NCBI GenBank assembly: GCA_002477755.1 | Contig: DLKD01000136.1 | Coordinates: 785 to 64,784, forward strand | Reading direction: 5' to 3' | Origin: Gordonia sp. UBA7599 | Lineage (GTDB): Bacteria > Actinomycetota > Actinomycetes > Mycobacteriales > Mycobacteriaceae | Length of the DNA stretch: 64,000 nucleotides | Shown here: positions 1-10,013 of the stretch, piece by piece | Position numbering within the stretch: the stretch's first letter is position 1 | Layout of the letters: the number at the start of each line of letters is the position of its first letter | Notes under the pieces: model-generated | What the model was told of the DNA's origin: nothing | The model's database searches: none | The model's input: only the letters and a program-made list of their open reading frames with translations | Position numbers and translations under genes: made by a program

Positions 1-1380
1 CTCCGCGGACAGGCCGGTCAGGGCCAGGCGTAACGCGTGTCTGCGAGCGAACGCCTCGGCGACGTCGGCCAGCACCCCGGTCGGCTCGGGATGGTCGCGC
101 CACGTTGCTACGACGAAGAGTTGCCCGGTGGTCACCGTCTCGGTAAGAAGCAGCAGCACCCGCAGGGAAGCCGGATCGGCCCAGTGCAGGTCCTCCAGGA
201 CCAGCACGACCGGTCTCGTGCGCGCCGCGTCCACGACGGCTCCGACGATTTCGCCTCGCACGGCGAAGGGCCCGTCATCGTCGTCGACCTGGGGGAAAGG
301 GATGTCGAGTGCCGTCAGGACCGACCGCCACGGCCATAGCGGCGGCGCGCCGTCATCGCTCGAGCTGAGGGCCCGCACCACGGTGGCCCCGTCGGCCTGC
401 GCATCGCGCGACAATTCGGCCACCAAGCGGGTCTTGCCGATACCGGGCTCGCCGGTGACCGCGGCGAACGACGGAGTGCCGGCCAACGCGGCATCCAGGC
501 CGCGCAGCAGTGCCTCCTTCGGCCGGTCGCGCCCGACCATGGGCCACGGTGAGGCCGCCGCTGCGGGTTCGTTGGCAATCCCGTCGGACGGCGGAGTCCA
601 AGCCAGTGCAGGGTCCTGGCGCAGTACTTGGTCTTGGAGTTCGCGCAGTTCCGCGCCCGGGTCGATGCCCAACTCATCGTCGAGGACCTGACGCACCTGG
701 CGGAGCACGTCGAGGGCCTCACCCTGGCGACCCGAGCGGGCCAGAGCCAGGGCGCGCAGCGCCCACAACCGTTCACGCAGCGGATGGGCGGTGGTCAGCG
801 CCTCCAGGTCGCCGGCGACGGTGGCGTGCTGGCCGAGTGCCAGTTGCGCCACCGCGCGGTCCTCGACGGCGACGAGCCGGGTCTCATCGAGTCGTGCCCG
901 CTCGGCCACGGCGGCGGGCGCGTCGCCGAGTTCGGCGTACGCCTGTCCGGTCCACCGTGCCAGCGAACGATCCAGGGTGGTCACGGCCTGCTCAAGGTCG
1001 GCGCGGCCGGGATCGGGATTGGTCAGGAGGCGGTGCACCTCGGCCACGTCCTGTTCGAACGTGGCGACGTCGATGACGGCGCCCGCGGGCAGCCGCAGTG
1101 CGTAGCCGGGCGTCGCGGTGACGAGCACCGTTGCGGGTGCGCGGCGCTCGCGCTGCGGCTCGAGCACCTTGCGCAGCCCCGACACGTAGGCCTGCAGGGT
1201 GGCGGTCACCCCGGGTGGCGGCTCGTCGCCCCACAGCAGGTCGACGATCGCGTCGACGCTGACCGGCCGTCCGGACGAGAGGGCGAGGGCCGCGACGAGT
1301 GCCCGCTGCTTGGGTGTGCCGAGGTCCAACCGTGCGCCGTCGAGATACATCTCGACCGGACCCAGCACACGAAGCTCCAC
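1..1380 (-). CDS. BTAD/SARP-type transcriptional regulator with AAA ATPase domain (C-terminus beyond window)
   Basis: The first 460 codons are visible; the gene runs off the left edge. The start is GTG (VELRVLGPVEMYLDG), a typical opening of the OmpR-like DNA-binding domain of AfsR/SARP regulators. The DNA-binding domain covers about residues 1-95, an all-helical bacterial transcriptional activation domain follows to about 240, and then an NTPase domain with Walker A GEPGIGKT (about 310) and a Walker B-like VVLVLEDLHWADP (about 390). Such proteins are ATP-dependent activators. It is divergent from the flavin oxidase across 141 bp, a common arrangement for a local activator and its target; that link is inference. 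No Shine-Dalgarno is seen, but a TAGGAT box lies 6 nt before the GTG, suggesting a leaderless mRNA. Family call firm, target unknown. Confidence 0.85.
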   Translation of the reverse strand, partial: MELRVLGPVEMYLDGARLDLGTPKQRALVAALALSSGRPVSVDAIVDLLWGDEPPPGVTATLQAYVSGLRKVLEPQRERRAPATVLVTATPGYALRLPAGAVIDVATFEQDVAEVHRLLTNPDPGRADLEQAVTTLDRSLARWTGQAYAELGDAPAAVAERARLDETRLVAVEDRAVAQLALGQHATVAGDLEALTTAHPLRERLWALRALALARSGRQGEALDVLRQVRQVLDDELGIDPGAELRELQDQVLRQDPALAWTPPSDGIANEPAAAASPWPMVGRDRPKEALLRGLDAALAGTPSFAAVTGEPGIGKTRLVAELSRDAQADGATVVRALSSSDDGAPPLWPWRSVLTALDIPFPQVDDDDGPFAVRGEIVGAVVDAARTRPVVLVLEDLHWADPASLRVLLLLTETVTTGQLFVVATWRDHPEPTGVLADVAEAFARRHALRLALTGLSAE

Positions 1381-1386
1381 GGGGAA

Positions 1387-1392
1387 ATCCTA
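1387..1392 (-). promoter_or_regulatory. -10 box TAGGAT, leaderless spacing
   Basis: TAGGAT ends 6 nt before the GTG of the BTAD regulator. TANNNT at 6-8 nt is the arrangement of mycobacterial leaderless promoters. No clear -35 element. Confidence 0.5.
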
Positions 1393-1521
1393 GTGGCGCA
1401 CCGCGGCCCGGGTCCGGTCCGACCTGCGCGCGGCGGGGTTCCAAGTGCGCTCCCAGTCGATCCCAAGTGCTCGACCGCACGCTCACGGTGTCAGATTCAC
1501 CACCAGTGCGAGGAGCACATC

Positions 1522-2949
1522 ATGACCGTCTCGACCATTTCGACCGACCAGTCCGCCGTCCGCGAGCTCCGCGAGTTCCCCGGACTCGAAGACATCGCGA
1601 TCGTCTACCCCGACGACCCGGGATACGACGAGGCGCGCATCGCCTGGAATCTTGCCATCGACCAGCGGCCGGCGGCCGTGGCATCGCCGACGAATGCGTG
1701 CGAGGTGGTCCGCATCGTGCGTGCCGCCCGCATCCTCGGTCTGCAGGTCGCCCCGCAATCGACCGGGCACAACGCCGGTCCGCTCGCGGCGCAGTCCCTC
1801 GACGACGTGATCATCCTGCGCACCGGGGCGCTCGATGAGATCCGCGTCGACCCGGAGCGCAAGACGGTGCGCGTCGGCGGCGGAGTCGTCTGGAAGCCGG
1901 CCGTCGACGCCGCGGCCGCGCACGGCCTGTCGGTGCTGCACGGCTCGGCCGTCGACGTCGGCATCGCCGGGTACACCCTGGGTGGCGGCCTGGGGTGGTA
2001 TTCGCGCAGCCTGGGCATGGCGGCCAACAGCCTGGTGGCGGTCGAACTCGTCACCGGCGCCGGCGAGTTCCTCCGCGCCGACGCCACCCATCACACCGAC
2101 CTGTTCTGGGCGGTGCGCGGCGGCGGCGGGAACTTCGGCATCGTCACGGCGATGGAGTTTCGTGCCTACGACTTCTCCACCGCCTATGCCGGGTTGATGA
2201 TGTGGGACATCAGCGAGGCGCCCCGTGTGCTCGATGCATGGCGCCGATGGGCGCCGGACGCCCCCGACGAGGTGACCACGTCGTTGCGAATCATGCGCAT
2301 CCCGCCCATCCCGGAGGTGCCCGAACCGGTCCGCGGACGCAGCATCGTCGTGATCGACGGGGCCGTCCTGGCCGACGACGATCAGGCGGCGCGCATCATC
2401 GAGCCGCTGCGCGCGCTGGGTCCGGAGATGGACACCTTCGGCCGCATGCCCAGCGAAGTGCTCGTGCACCTGCACATGGATCCCGAGGAGCCCGGGCCCG
2501 GACACGTGACGTCGACGATGCTGCGCACCCTCGACGACGCGGCTGCCGCAGCGCTGCTTGAGGCCGTCGGCCCCGGCGTGGAAACGCCGCTGATGATCGT
2601 CGAGCTGCGCCAGCTCGGCGGGGCGGTGGGCCGGCCGCACGAGGGCGGCGGTGTGCTGTCACATCTTGACGGCGAGTTCGCGCTCGTGTGTGGCGGGATG
2701 GCCCCGACCCCCGAGTTCGCGTCGGTGGTCGCGGCGGCCGGGGCGCAGGTCGTCGAACGGATGTCGCCATGGACCAACGGGCGCAACTACCTCAACTTCG
2801 CCGAGGATCCCACCGATGTGCGGGCCGGCTATCCGGAGGACGCGTGGCTGAGGTTGGCCACGATCCGCTCAGCCGTCGACCCCGACGGGGTCCTCGTCGC
2901 GAACCATCGCATTCCGCGGTTGTACGAGCACGGCGAGGCGACGGGCTGA
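1522..2949 (+). CDS. FAD-linked oxidoreductase, berberine-bridge-enzyme-like
   Basis: 475 aa. The PCMH-type FAD domain is clear: QSTGHNAGP near residue 90 carries the His that bears the 8-alpha-histidyl flavin in this family, followed by the VGIAGYTLGGGLGW glycine-rich segment. In bicovalent members a Cys precedes that segment; here HGSAVDVG has Ser, so single covalent attachment is expected. The C-terminal BBE domain is present (NGRNYLNF, then VDPDGVLVANHRIPR). Family members oxidise sugars, alkaloids or polyketides with O2; the substrate here is unknown. The ATG is supported by GAGGAG seven bases upstream; an open frame runs much further upstream but has no support. It is divergent from the BTAD regulator, its likely activator. 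Confidence 0.88.
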   Translation: MTVSTISTDQSAVRELREFPGLEDIAIVYPDDPGYDEARIAWNLAIDQRPAAVASPTNACEVVRIVRAARILGLQVAPQSTGHNAGPLAAQSLDDVIILRTGALDEIRVDPERKTVRVGGGVVWKPAVDAAAAHGLSVLHGSAVDVGIAGYTLGGGLGWYSRSLGMAANSLVAVELVTGAGEFLRADATHHTDLFWAVRGGGGNFGIVTAMEFRAYDFSTAYAGLMMWDISEAPRVLDAWRRWAPDAPDEVTTSLRIMRIPPIPEVPEPVRGRSIVVIDGAVLADDDQAARIIEPLRALGPEMDTFGRMPSEVLVHLHMDPEEPGPGHVTSTMLRTLDDAAAAALLEAVGPGVETPLMIVELRQLGGAVGRPHEGGGVLSHLDGEFALVCGGMAPTPEFASVVAAAGAQVVERMSPWTNGRNYLNFAEDPTDVRAGYPEDAWLRLATIRSAVDPDGVLVANHRIPRLYEHGEATG

Positions 2950-2960
2950 GGCCGACGTCG

Positions 2961-2977
2961 GGCCGTCGTCGACGGCC
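2961..2977. terminator. Small hairpin between convergent genes
   Basis: GGCCGTCG and CGACGGCC are 8-base complementary arms separated by one base, so the innermost pairs must open to form the loop. It sits between the stops of the oxidoreductase and the lipoprotein. No T-run, as is usual in actinobacteria. Confidence 0.3.
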
Positions 2978-2994
2978 GAGCGCGCCGGACTGGG

Positions 2995-3327
2995 TCACAA
3001 CCCCAGTTCGGCGCGCATGTCGTCGATGGCCTTGCAGTAGGCGGTCCAATTGTTCGCCGACTGTGCCGCCTGCGTCTCCTTGAACAACTTGTCGCGCGCG
3101 GCGATCAACTGGTCGACGGTGATCTTCCCGGCCTTCTGGGCCGCATTCATCTGGAGCTGGAAATCGGAGAGGGCAGTCATGGCGTCCAGTCCGCTCGCAC
3201 TGCATCCCGAGGCCGCCGCCGAGGTCGTCGTCGTGGTGGTTGCCGGAGCGGTGTCGGTGGTCGAACCACCGCCACCGCAACCGGCCAGCGCTAGTGTCAG
3301 GAGACCCGCTATCACCAGGTGTTTCAT
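2995..3327 (-). CDS. Small putative lipoprotein
   Basis: 110 aa. The N-terminus is a lipoprotein signal peptide: MKHLVIAGLLTLALAGC with lipobox LAGC and the lipidated Cys at residue 17. A Gly/Thr-rich low-complexity linker (about 18-41) tethers a small, probably helical domain with two Cys (42 and 98) that could form a disulfide. I recognise no family. The start is chosen because it begins the signal peptide and has GGAG upstream (GGAGAATCCA before ATG); the frame extends further upstream without support. It would be exported by Sec, lipidated by Lgt and held on the outer face of the membrane. Function unknown. Confidence 0.75.
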   Translation of the reverse strand: MKHLVIAGLLTLALAGCGGGGSTTDTAPATTTTTTSAAASGCSASGLDAMTALSDFQLQMNAAQKAGKITVDQLIAARDKLFKETQAAQSANNWTAYCKAIDDMRAELGL

Positions 3328-3454
3328 TGGATTCTCCGTTCGCCGTGGGTGGGTGTTGGGAACGCTAGACCTGGTTTGGGCGAGCCGTCGCGTTTTCGGG
3401 GTTTCGCCCGACCTGACCGATTGGCCGTCCAGGGATGGTCGTCCGGTTGGCGGG

Positions 3455-3460
3455 TAGGGT
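3455..3460 (+). promoter_or_regulatory. -10 box TAGGGT, leaderless spacing
   Basis: TAGGGT ends 7 nt before the GTG at 3468 and supports that start for the SDR gene. Confidence 0.5.
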
Positions 3461-3467
3461 CGAGGCC

Positions 3468-4148
3468 GTGCCCACCGCTTTGATAACCGGCGCGAGCCGC
3501 GGCCTCGGCGCCGCCATCGCCCGCGCACTCGCGCCGACCCACGACCTACTGCTGGGTGGGCGGCCGTCGCCCGAATTGGATGCACTGGCCACCTCGCTCG
3601 ACGGCGCGGCCACCTTCGACGTGGAACTCACCGACTACGACGCGGTGGCCGCCGCGACCGAGGCCATCACCTCATTGGACGTGCTGGTGCACAACGCGGG
3701 GGTGTCCTCGAACCTTGAACCGATCGCCGACACTCCCGTCGAAGAGTGGCAGCACCTCCTGGAGGTGAACCTCGTCGCCGCCGCCGAACTCACGCGGCTG
3801 CTGCTCCCCGCGTTGCGGACAGTGCAGGGGCACGTCGTCTTCATCAACTCCGGGGCCGGGATGCGCGCCAACCCGGGCTGGGCGCCGTATGCGGCCAGCA
3901 AGTTCGGGCTGCGGGCGCTGGCCGACGCGCTTCGGCTCGAGGAACCGGACCTGCGCGTCACGTCGATCTTCCCAGGTCGTATCGACACCGACATGCAGCG
4001 CGACATCGTCGCCATCGAGGGCGACGACTACGAGCCGACTCGCTTCCTCGACCCGACGACGGTCGCCTCAGCGGTCGTGGCAGCGATCCACACGCCGGCC
4101 GATGCGCATCCCGCGGAAATCGTGCTGCGGCCGACCGGGCGGCGCTAG
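3468..4148 (+). CDS. Short-chain dehydrogenase/reductase
   Basis: 226 aa, a compact classical SDR. The cofactor motif TGASRGLG is at residues 8-15, the structural HNAG motif follows, and the catalytic Ser (INSGAG) and YAASK (Tyr-x-x-x-Lys) are intact, so it should be an active NAD(P)-dependent oxidoreductase. An Arg in GGRPS after the second strand favours NADPH. The GTG at 3468 is chosen because the Rossmann motif starts right after it and a TAGGGT box lies 7 nt upstream; an in-frame ATG at 3435 would add residues of no known domain. The stop abuts that of the convergent KSI-like gene. The substrate cannot be deduced. Confidence 0.85.
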   Translation: MPTALITGASRGLGAAIARALAPTHDLLLGGRPSPELDALATSLDGAATFDVELTDYDAVAAATEAITSLDVLVHNAGVSSNLEPIADTPVEEWQHLLEVNLVAAAELTRLLLPALRTVQGHVVFINSGAGMRANPGWAPYAASKFGLRALADALRLEEPDLRVTSIFPGRIDTDMQRDIVAIEGDDYEPTRFLDPTTVASAVVAAIHTPADAHPAEIVLRPTGRR

Positions 4149-4541
4149 CTAGACCTGCTTGAGGTCGGTCGCCGGGTCCCAGACGGCGCGCATGGACTTC
4201 ACCTTGCCGTCGGCGTCGAAGACCATGATGTCGATTGGCGTGATCTCGAATCCGGCGTCACCAGCCTTGGTGAAGAGGTGAAACTCGAACACCGCGGTGT
4301 CACCGGCGATCTTCTTCCACTTCAGCGTCGCGGTGTGCTCATCGAGGTTGCAGACGAGCCCGTAGAACTCGATCAGTTCGGCGCGGGTGGAGCGCACCGG
4401 TGCACCGATCGGATCCTCGACGGTGGCGCCCTCGGCGTAGAGGTCGGCGATTGCCTCGGTGTCCCCGCTGGTGAGCAGTTCGATGTAACGGTCGACGGCA
4501 GCGTCGATCTTCGCGGTCAGGTCGGTGGCGGTCTCGGCCAT
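4149..4541 (-). CDS. Ketosteroid-isomerase-like protein (SnoaL/NTF2 fold)
   Basis: 130 aa, the size of bacterial delta5-3-ketosteroid isomerase. The key residues of the classical enzyme have counterparts: Tyr19 in RYIELLTSGD (Tyr14), Asp43 in VEDPIG (Asp38) and Asp104 in PIDIMVFD (Asp99), so real isomerase chemistry is plausible. GAGGAG lies 8 nt before the ATG. A KstR-type palindrome starts 25 nt upstream of the start, which fits a sterol-degradation role, moving the double bond of a 3-keto-5-ene steroid. The numbering comparison relies on my memory of the Comamonas/Pseudomonas enzymes. The substrate could be another polycyclic or CoA-linked steroid intermediate. Confidence 0.82.
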   Translation of the reverse strand: MAETATDLTAKIDAAVDRYIELLTSGDTEAIADLYAEGATVEDPIGAPVRSTRAELIEFYGLVCNLDEHTATLKWKKIAGDTAVFEFHLFTKAGDAGFEITPIDIMVFDADGKVKSMRAVWDPATDLKQV

Positions 4542-4565
4542 CTCGTGCACTCCTCGAATGACAGA

Positions 4566-4583
4566 ACTAGAACATGTTCTAGT
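4566..4583. promoter_or_regulatory. KstR-type operator (perfect 18-bp palindrome)
   Basis: ACTAGAACATGTTCTAGT is a perfect palindrome and contains TNNAACNNGTTNNA, the published binding pattern of the TetR-family sterol repressor KstR. It lies 25 bp before the KSI-like gene and 87 bp before the divergent membrane-protein gene at 4671, so it could act on either; the KSI gene is the natural target. Confidence 0.8.
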
Positions 4584-4670
4584 CACGGTAGCAGCCGATT
4601 GGTGTTTGCTTGAGTAGGTTTGGGGTTCGGACAAACAAGGCTCACCCATATGGAGAGAGGCGAGGTTGCG

Positions 4671-5687
4671 ATGACGGCGCACGACGATCAGTCGCCGGTG
4701 TCCGGATGGACCGCGCCCAACGTCAACGCAGCCCTGCCGACCGCGGCCGCCCCGGGGCCGGAGTGGCAGGCGGTTCCGGCCTCCCAACAGCGAGTTCTCC
4801 GTCCCGCCACCGCCCACTTCCCGGCGCTTCCCGGCGTCGACCTGCCGACGCAGCTGCCCGAGCCGCAGCCCACCCCGGAGGCCGGGCTCGCCGCCCACAA
4901 GCCCGGCGCCGCCCCGCTGCGCCCTCTGGGATTCCTCGACATCGTCAGCGGAGCGGTCAACGTCGCGCGCGGCAACACCGCCGTCCTAGCAATCGTCTGG
5001 TCGTGCGTCTGGGTGCCCGTCGCCGCGGTGGTCGCACTCGCGGGCCTCGCCGACGACCGGCTGGGCATGCTGGCGCAGTTCATCGCGGCGCTCGTCGTTC
5101 CGGTCTTGCTCACCGGTCCGCTGGCCGCGCCGATACACGCGGCCGCGATCGGCGTGCCCATGCCGTTGCGTGCGGCACTGGCCACGACCTTCTCCGGCTC
5201 GCGGGTCACCCTCGGCGCAATCGGTGCAGTGCTTCTTGCGGCACCCGCCATCCTCGCGGGTCTCACCCTGGCAGGGCTTACCTCGATGGCCATGCAGACC
5301 GTGCTGATCATGGCGCTGCCGGTGCTCTACGCGATTCCGCTGACGGTGTACCTGCTGGTCGGCGCGCCGATCCAGATGGCCCTCGTCGTCGTCGCGGTCG
5401 AGGGCGCACCGCTCCTGACGGCGATCCGTCGCGCGCTGTACCTGACGGGCCGGGGCATGGCGCGCCACATCGTCTCGACCGCCCTGCAGGCGTTGCTCTA
5501 CGGCACCATCGGCTTCGCGATCCTCGTCGTGGGGCGCTTCTTCTTCGGTGCATCGCCGCTCGCGCTGCTGACCACCGCCGCGGTGGTCTCCCCGACCGTC
5601 GTCGGGTTCGCGGTCATGTCCTACGTCGACACCCGGATCCGGCTGGAGGCCTACGACGTGACGCTACTGGCCGGGCAGGCGCGCTGA
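4671..5687 (+). CDS. Multi-pass membrane protein of the MoxR locus (Rv3689-like)
   Basis: 338 aa. About 85 residues of Pro/Ala-rich cytoplasmic sequence precede an amphipathic RPLGFLDIVSGAVNVARGN segment and then five to six membrane helices (from AVLAIVWSCVWVPVAAVVAL to TTAAVVSPTVVGFAV). The layout and the position beside DUF4129, DUF4350 and MoxR genes match M. tuberculosis Rv3689; the precise function is unknown. The ATG at 4671 is preceded by GAGG at 5 nt; an in-frame ATG at 4650 is the alternative. The stop overlaps the next start by one base (TGATG), so the genes are translationally coupled. Confidence 0.78.
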   Translation: MTAHDDQSPVSGWTAPNVNAALPTAAAPGPEWQAVPASQQRVLRPATAHFPALPGVDLPTQLPEPQPTPEAGLAAHKPGAAPLRPLGFLDIVSGAVNVARGNTAVLAIVWSCVWVPVAAVVALAGLADDRLGMLAQFIAALVVPVLLTGPLAAPIHAAAIGVPMPLRAALATTFSGSRVTLGAIGAVLLAAPAILAGLTLAGLTSMAMQTVLIMALPVLYAIPLTVYLLVGAPIQMALVVVAVEGAPLLTAIRRALYLTGRGMARHIVSTALQALLYGTIGFAILVVGRFFFGASPLALLTTAAVVSPTVVGFAVMSYVDTRIRLEAYDVTLLAGQAR

Positions 5688-6379
5688 TGCTCTACCTGGC
5701 GTTGGACCCAGACAACGACACCGCCCGCGGGTGGTTGCGCGACGAGCTGTCGAAACCCCGCTACCACGAGAACCCCTCGTCGAACCAGTGGTCCCCGCCC
5801 GAGGAACCGAGCTGGCTCACACGGTTGGGCAGGTGGTTGTCGGGCCTGTTCAACAGTGGTCTCTCGCAGACGGTCGGGTTCATCCTGCTGGCGCTGTTGA
5901 TCGCCGGGGCGGTGTACGTCGTGTTCCGGGTGCGCCGCGAGACGCGTCGCAAACGGGGTGACGACACCGACGACCAGCCCGGCTCGGTACTCGGCGGGGT
6001 CGTCGGGACCGCTGATCAGTTCCGGGCAGATGCCCAAGCGGCATTGGCGGCGGGCGACTACAACGCGGCGGTGCTCGCCGCCATGCGGGCCATCGCGCAG
6101 ACGGCCTCGGACCGGACACTGCTGCTGGGTGCGCGTTCGGCCACCGCCCACGACATCGTGCGGCGGTTGCGCCACATCTTCCCCGCCCACTACCCGGCGT
6201 TGTACACCGCCGCTGATGTTTTCGACGCCGTCGCCTACGGCGGGCGCCGGGCCGATCAGACATCGGCGGCGGCGCTGGTCGCCCTCGACGTGGAACTGAG
6301 CGAAGCGAAACCGACCGGATTCGTCGACGGTGAGATCGCCGAGATGTCACTGCCGCTGCTGCCTCCGGTGAGCCGATGA
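5687..6379 (+). CDS. DUF4129 domain protein
   Basis: 230 aa. A hydrophilic N-terminal part (about 1-60) is followed by one membrane helix (VGFILLALLIAGAVYVVF), basic residues, and a helical cytoplasmic DUF4129-like domain containing the conserved-looking GARSATAHDIVRRL and YPALYTAADVFDAVAYGGR segments. DUF4129 proteins often occur with transglutaminase-like or MoxR/DUF58 genes and are thought to help assemble or maturate surface proteins; no reaction is known. The start overlaps the previous stop by one base and its own stop overlaps the next start (ATGA). It corresponds in order to Rv3690. Confidence 0.78.
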   Translation: MLYLALDPDNDTARGWLRDELSKPRYHENPSSNQWSPPEEPSWLTRLGRWLSGLFNSGLSQTVGFILLALLIAGAVYVVFRVRRETRRKRGDDTDDQPGSVLGGVVGTADQFRADAQAALAAGDYNAAVLAAMRAIAQTASDRTLLLGARSATAHDIVRRLRHIFPAHYPALYTAADVFDAVAYGGRRADQTSAAALVALDVELSEAKPTGFVDGEIAEMSLPLLPPVSR

Positions 6380-7619
6380 GCGCCCCAACGGTGCCCGCGC
6401 CTTCGGTGGCGCCCGCGCCCGGCCCGTCGGGGAGAGGTCGACGGTCCGGCACAGGCGCGGTCGTCGCGGTACTCCTCGTCGTCGGCGCTGTCGCCGCTCT
6501 CGTCCTCGGGGTCCTCGTCGTCGGCGGGAGCCGCGACCCCGTTCGGGCCGTCAACCGCGTCCCGGGGGATCCGGGTAACGCCGGCGGCGACGGGACTGCC
6601 GCTCTCGTCGAAACACTTCGAACCCATGGAGTGCGAGTGCAGCTTGCGCGCACCCAGGAGGAGCTGACAGATCTGCGGCCGGCCTCATCGTCGACGGTCG
6701 TTGTGATCTCCCGCGCGGCCGGTGCGTCGAAGAGCAGCACGCGGATCCTGCGCGAACGCTCCCGCAATGCCCGTCGGATCGTGCTGCTGGATCCGCGTTC
6801 GGAGGTCCTCGCCCAATTCGGCTTCTCCGCGAGTCTTTACCCGTCGACCGGTGCCCCTGTCTCCCCGACGGGGGATTGCACCGCGGCGGGGATCCGTTCG
6901 GATGATCGTGCCTCCGCACCCCGGGTCCTTGTGGTTCCCGACCTGCCCCAACGCGTCACCCGATGCTTCCCGGCGCTGGGGCAACCCGCGGTGGCGGCCG
7001 TGGCGGTTTTCCCTGCGACTGCGGGCCGTCCGGAGGTCGTCGTCGCGCCGCAGGACTGGTTCACCAACGGTGAGATTCTCGAGTACGACCAGGCCGGTAT
7101 CGCCGTGCGGATGATCGGTGCGGGTGACTCGGTGCAGTGGTTCGCGCCAAACTATGGCGACCTGGCCAAGGACGATCCTGAACAGCCGAACAAACCCACG
7201 CTGCAGCCCGATGTCCCGCGGTGGCTGTGGCCGATGGTCGGCCTGGGCGCCGTTGTCCTGTTCGCGCTGATGCTGTGGCGCGGCCGACGTTTCGGCCAGC
7301 TCGTCACCGAACCCCTTCCGGCTGTCGTGAAGGCGGCGGAGACGACGGAGGCGCGTGGCCGGCTCTATCAGGCGTCCGGTGATGCCTCTCGCGCCGCCGA
7401 CCAACTGCGGACCCACGCCCTGCGAACCATCCCGCGCCGACTCGGCGTCTCGCGCCACGCCCCCGTCGAGGATGTCGTCACGGCAGTCGCGCGAGCCACC
7501 GGGCGCGACTACACCTCGGTGTTCGCCCTGCTCGCTGGACCGCTGCCGGTCACCAACGACGGCCTCGTCGCCTTTGCCACCGATCTGTCCACCCTTGAAG
7601 AGGAAGTCCGACCCGTACT

Positions 7620-7623
<4 letters not shown>
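6376..7623 (+). CDS. DUF4350 domain membrane protein
   Basis: 415 aa. A Pro-rich cytoplasmic start is followed by a membrane helix (about 28-50, VVAVLLVVGAVAALVLGVLVV), an extracytoplasmic DUF4350 domain (about 55-270; RDPVRAVNRVPGDPGNAGGDGTAALVE opens it) and a second helix (about 278-296), leaving a cytoplasmic tail. DUF4350 has a class I glutamine-amidotransferase-like fold in Pfam's description; no catalytic role is shown. It overlaps both neighbours by ATGA, so it is co-translated with DUF4129 and MoxR. Position matches Rv3691. Two Cys in the outer domain could pair. Confidence 0.78.
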
Positions 7624-8599
<976 letters not shown>

Positions 8600-8600
<1 letters not shown>

Positions 8601-10009
8601 TGTTCGTCACCGGTCGCTTCGCCCTCCTCGTCGCACTCGGCGCCATTCCCGTGGTGATCTGGCCGTCGGGGTGGACGGTGGTGGCCTGGGCGGCCGGCGC
8701 GTTCTTCGTCATGCTGTGCGACGTCGTGCTGGCCGGCCCGACGACGGCGGTCGCTGTGTCCCGTGCGAAGACCGCGCCCATTCGACTCGGTGAGCACACG
8801 ACGACGCAACTGTCGGTGGTCAACTCGTCGCGACGGCGCTACCGCGGCCGGTTGCGTGACGCGTGGCAGCCCTCGGCCGGTGCCGGGGCGGACAGTCGTG
8901 ACCGGCGGCCCGTGCGCGAACCGGGCTTCTACACCGATCTCGCCCGGCGGTGGGAGGAGCTGCGTCTGCAGGTGTCCGGCGATCCGGCACCGCCCGGCCC
9001 CCTGTCCAACCGGCGGGACCTGAACTTGGCGCCGGAGGAGCGGCAGTTCTTCGACGTGGGCCTGCAGCCGACGCGGCGCGGCGATCGGCTCGCCATCCGG
9101 TTGACGTTGCGTCGCAACGGCCCGCTGGGCCTGGCGGGTCGTCAGCGGTCGCTATTCCTGCCGGGCGCGGTGCGGGCGCTGCCGGCGTTCGACTCGCGCA
9201 AGCACCTGCCGTCGAGGCTGGCCTCGTTGCGCCAGCTCGACGGCCGCTCGGCGGTGCGCACCCGTGGGCAGGGCACCGAGTTCGACTCGCTGCGCGACTA
9301 CGTGGAGGGCGATGACGTGCGGTCCATCGACTGGCGCGCGACGGCTCGGCGGCGGTCGACGGTGGTGCGGACCTGGCAGCCCGAGCGCGACCGCCACGTC
9401 GTCCTCGTCCTGGACACGTCACGGACGTCGGCCGGACGCATCGGTGACCAACCGCGCCTCGATGCCGCGATGGATGCCGCGCTGTTGCTGGCGGCGCTCG
9501 CCTCGCACGCGGGTGACCGTATCGACTTCATCGCCGGTGACCGCGTCATCCACAAGAAGGTCCGCGCCACGCGGCGGGTCAACCTCCTCAACGAGATGGT
9601 CACTGCGATGGCACCGCTGGAGTCCGCGCTGCTGGAGGCCGATTGGGGGCTGCTCGGTGCCGAGGTCACGCGCACGGTTTCCCAGCGGGCGCTCGTCGTC
9701 TTGCTGACACCGTTGGAGCCGTCGGCGATCGCCGAGTCGTTGCTCCCGACGCTGGCCGTGCTGGCGCAGCGCTACCAGGTCGTCATCGCCTCGGTGTCCG
9801 ATCCCGAGCTCGACGAGATGCTGGCCGGGCGCGGCGATACCTCTTCGTCGTACCGTGCGGCCGCGTCGGCGCGCACGCTCACCCAGCGGGAAGACACCGC
9901 GACGGTCCTCGCGAGACTGGGCGTGATGGTCATCGACCGGGGTCCAGAGGATCTGCCGCCGGCGCTGGCCGACCACTACCTGTCGTTGAAGTCGCGCGGA
10001 TTGCTCTGA
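8600..10009 (+). CDS. DUF58 protein with VWA-like domain
   Basis: 469 aa. Two adjacent N-terminal membrane helices (about 5-55) precede a soluble region with the signature GTEFDSLRDYVEGDDVRSIDW, which defines DUF58, and a von Willebrand A-like domain beginning VLVLDTSRTSAG, where Asp-x-Ser-x-Ser would be expected for a MIDAS metal site; here it is DTSRTS, a near match. Known families pair it with MoxR ATPase as the substrate-binding partner. Start overlaps the moxR stop. The next gene is convergent with only 4 bp between, so the five-gene operon from 4671 ends here. Confidence 0.88.
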
Positions 10010-10013
10010 CGCG

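Noticed and set aside
628..1521. N-terminal extension of the flavin oxidase to 773 aa
   Set aside because: It is antisense to the BTAD regulator; the family starts at the ATG at 1522, which has a Shine-Dalgarno.
1483..2640. 385-aa open frame opposite the flavin oxidase
   Set aside because: It is antisense to a well-supported FAD enzyme, has no recognisable domain, and is the usual high-GC shadow.
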